Source of the DNA: Nitrosomonadaceae bacterium
GTDB taxonomy: Bacteria > Pseudomonadota > Gammaproteobacteria > Burkholderiales > Nitrosomonadaceae
NCBI GenBank assembly: GCA_024644425.1
Contig: JAHELA010000096.1
Location: 1-5,884, forward strand
Length of the DNA stretch: 5,884 nt
Direction of reading: 5' to 3'
The position numbers and the translations under genes are program-made. Below, piece after piece: positions 5,647-5,884 of the stretch. The notes below the pieces were generated by a model. It did not search any database and was not told the origin of the DNA. It saw only the letters and a list, made by a program, of their open reading frames with translations. Each line of letters begins with the position of its first letter. The first letter of the stretch is position 1.

Positions 5647-5884
5647 ATGAAAAAATGGCTTTTATTTATGACTACGGCATTGCTGATATGTAGCAGTGCT
5701 GCCAAAGCAGATAGCCTTGAAGATGCAATAACGGAATATCAAAGAGGGAATTATACCCGGGTCCTGGAGTTACTTCATCCTATAGCTACAGAGGGAAATG
5801 TATTAGCGCAAGGGTTGCTTGGCCAAATGTACCTGAGAGGAGAAGGAGTAGCCCAGAACTATTTTAAAGCCACAAAATGGTATC
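5647..5884 (+). CDS. Secreted Sel1-repeat (TPR-like) protein (3' partial)
   Basis: The first 79 codons of a protein that runs off the right edge. Residues 1-21 form a typical Sec signal peptide: MKK, a hydrophobic core (WLLFMTTALLIC), then AKA before Asp22, a good signal peptidase I site. Cys15 is not a lipobox cysteine because Ile precedes it. Residues 22-50 resemble a TPR helix pair (EYQRGNYTRVLELLHPIA). From about residue 54 a Sel1-like repeat begins: AQGLLGQMYLRGEGV, then QNYFKATKWY. Such proteins are periplasmic scaffolds for protein-protein contacts, and the partner is unknown. It has its own RBS and an upstream region full of inverted repeats, and is probably not co-regulated with the ligase-decarboxylase pair. 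Confidence 0.85.
   Translation, partial: MKKWLLFMTTALLICSSAAKADSLEDAITEYQRGNYTRVLELLHPIATEGNVLAQGLLGQMYLRGEGVAQNYFKATKWY

Noticed and set aside
5647..5710. Lipoprotein signal in the Sel1 protein
   Set aside because: Cys15 is preceded by Leu-Leu-Ile, which does not fit a lipobox; AKA before Asp22 fits signal peptidase I.

Overview
The window looks like part of an exosortase A (PEP-CTERM) associated exopolysaccharide locus from a moderately AT-rich proteobacterium. A betaproteobacterium of the Nitrosomonas type is my best guess, from protein style and gene content only; no rRNA or other phylogenetic marker is present. No exosortase, PEP-CTERM substrate or glycosyltransferase gene lies inside the window, so the locus assignment rests on recognising the families of the genes.

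Layout. Positions 1-765 (+) hold the C-terminal part of an AMP-forming acyl-CoA ligase whose start is off the left edge. It overlaps by ATGA a complete fold-type III PLP-dependent decarboxylase (762-1997, +). A 234-bp AT-rich gap follows, then a complete asparagine-synthase-family protein (2232-4070, +, GTG start). A 219-bp convergent gap holds two possible stem-loops. A CelD/FemAB-like GNAT acyltransferase runs leftwards (4290-5360, -, TTG start). A 286-bp divergent gap, unusually rich in inverted repeats, separates it from the first 79 codons of a secreted Sel1-repeat protein (5647 to the right edge, +).

How the genes may work together. The ligase and decarboxylase form a translationally coupled pair. 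In exosortase A loci such a pair is thought to activate and decarboxylate an amino-acid-like substrate that has not been identified. The asparagine-synthase homologue keeps its ATP-pyrophosphatase half and could amidate a carboxylate, for example on a sugar or small molecule. The GNAT protein could acylate an envelope polymer. The Sel1 protein is probably a separate periplasmic unit.

Most unusual signals. First, a perfect 23-bp inverted repeat with a 9-nt loop sits inside the decarboxylase reading frame (1181-1235) without disturbing the protein. Second, the asparagine synthase has a glutaminase domain that lacks its usual catalytic-support motifs, and its candidate nucleophile cysteine is at residue 5 rather than 2. 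Third, two inverted repeats with the same arm (ACATAAA/TTTATGT) lie between the divergent GNAT and Sel1 genes.
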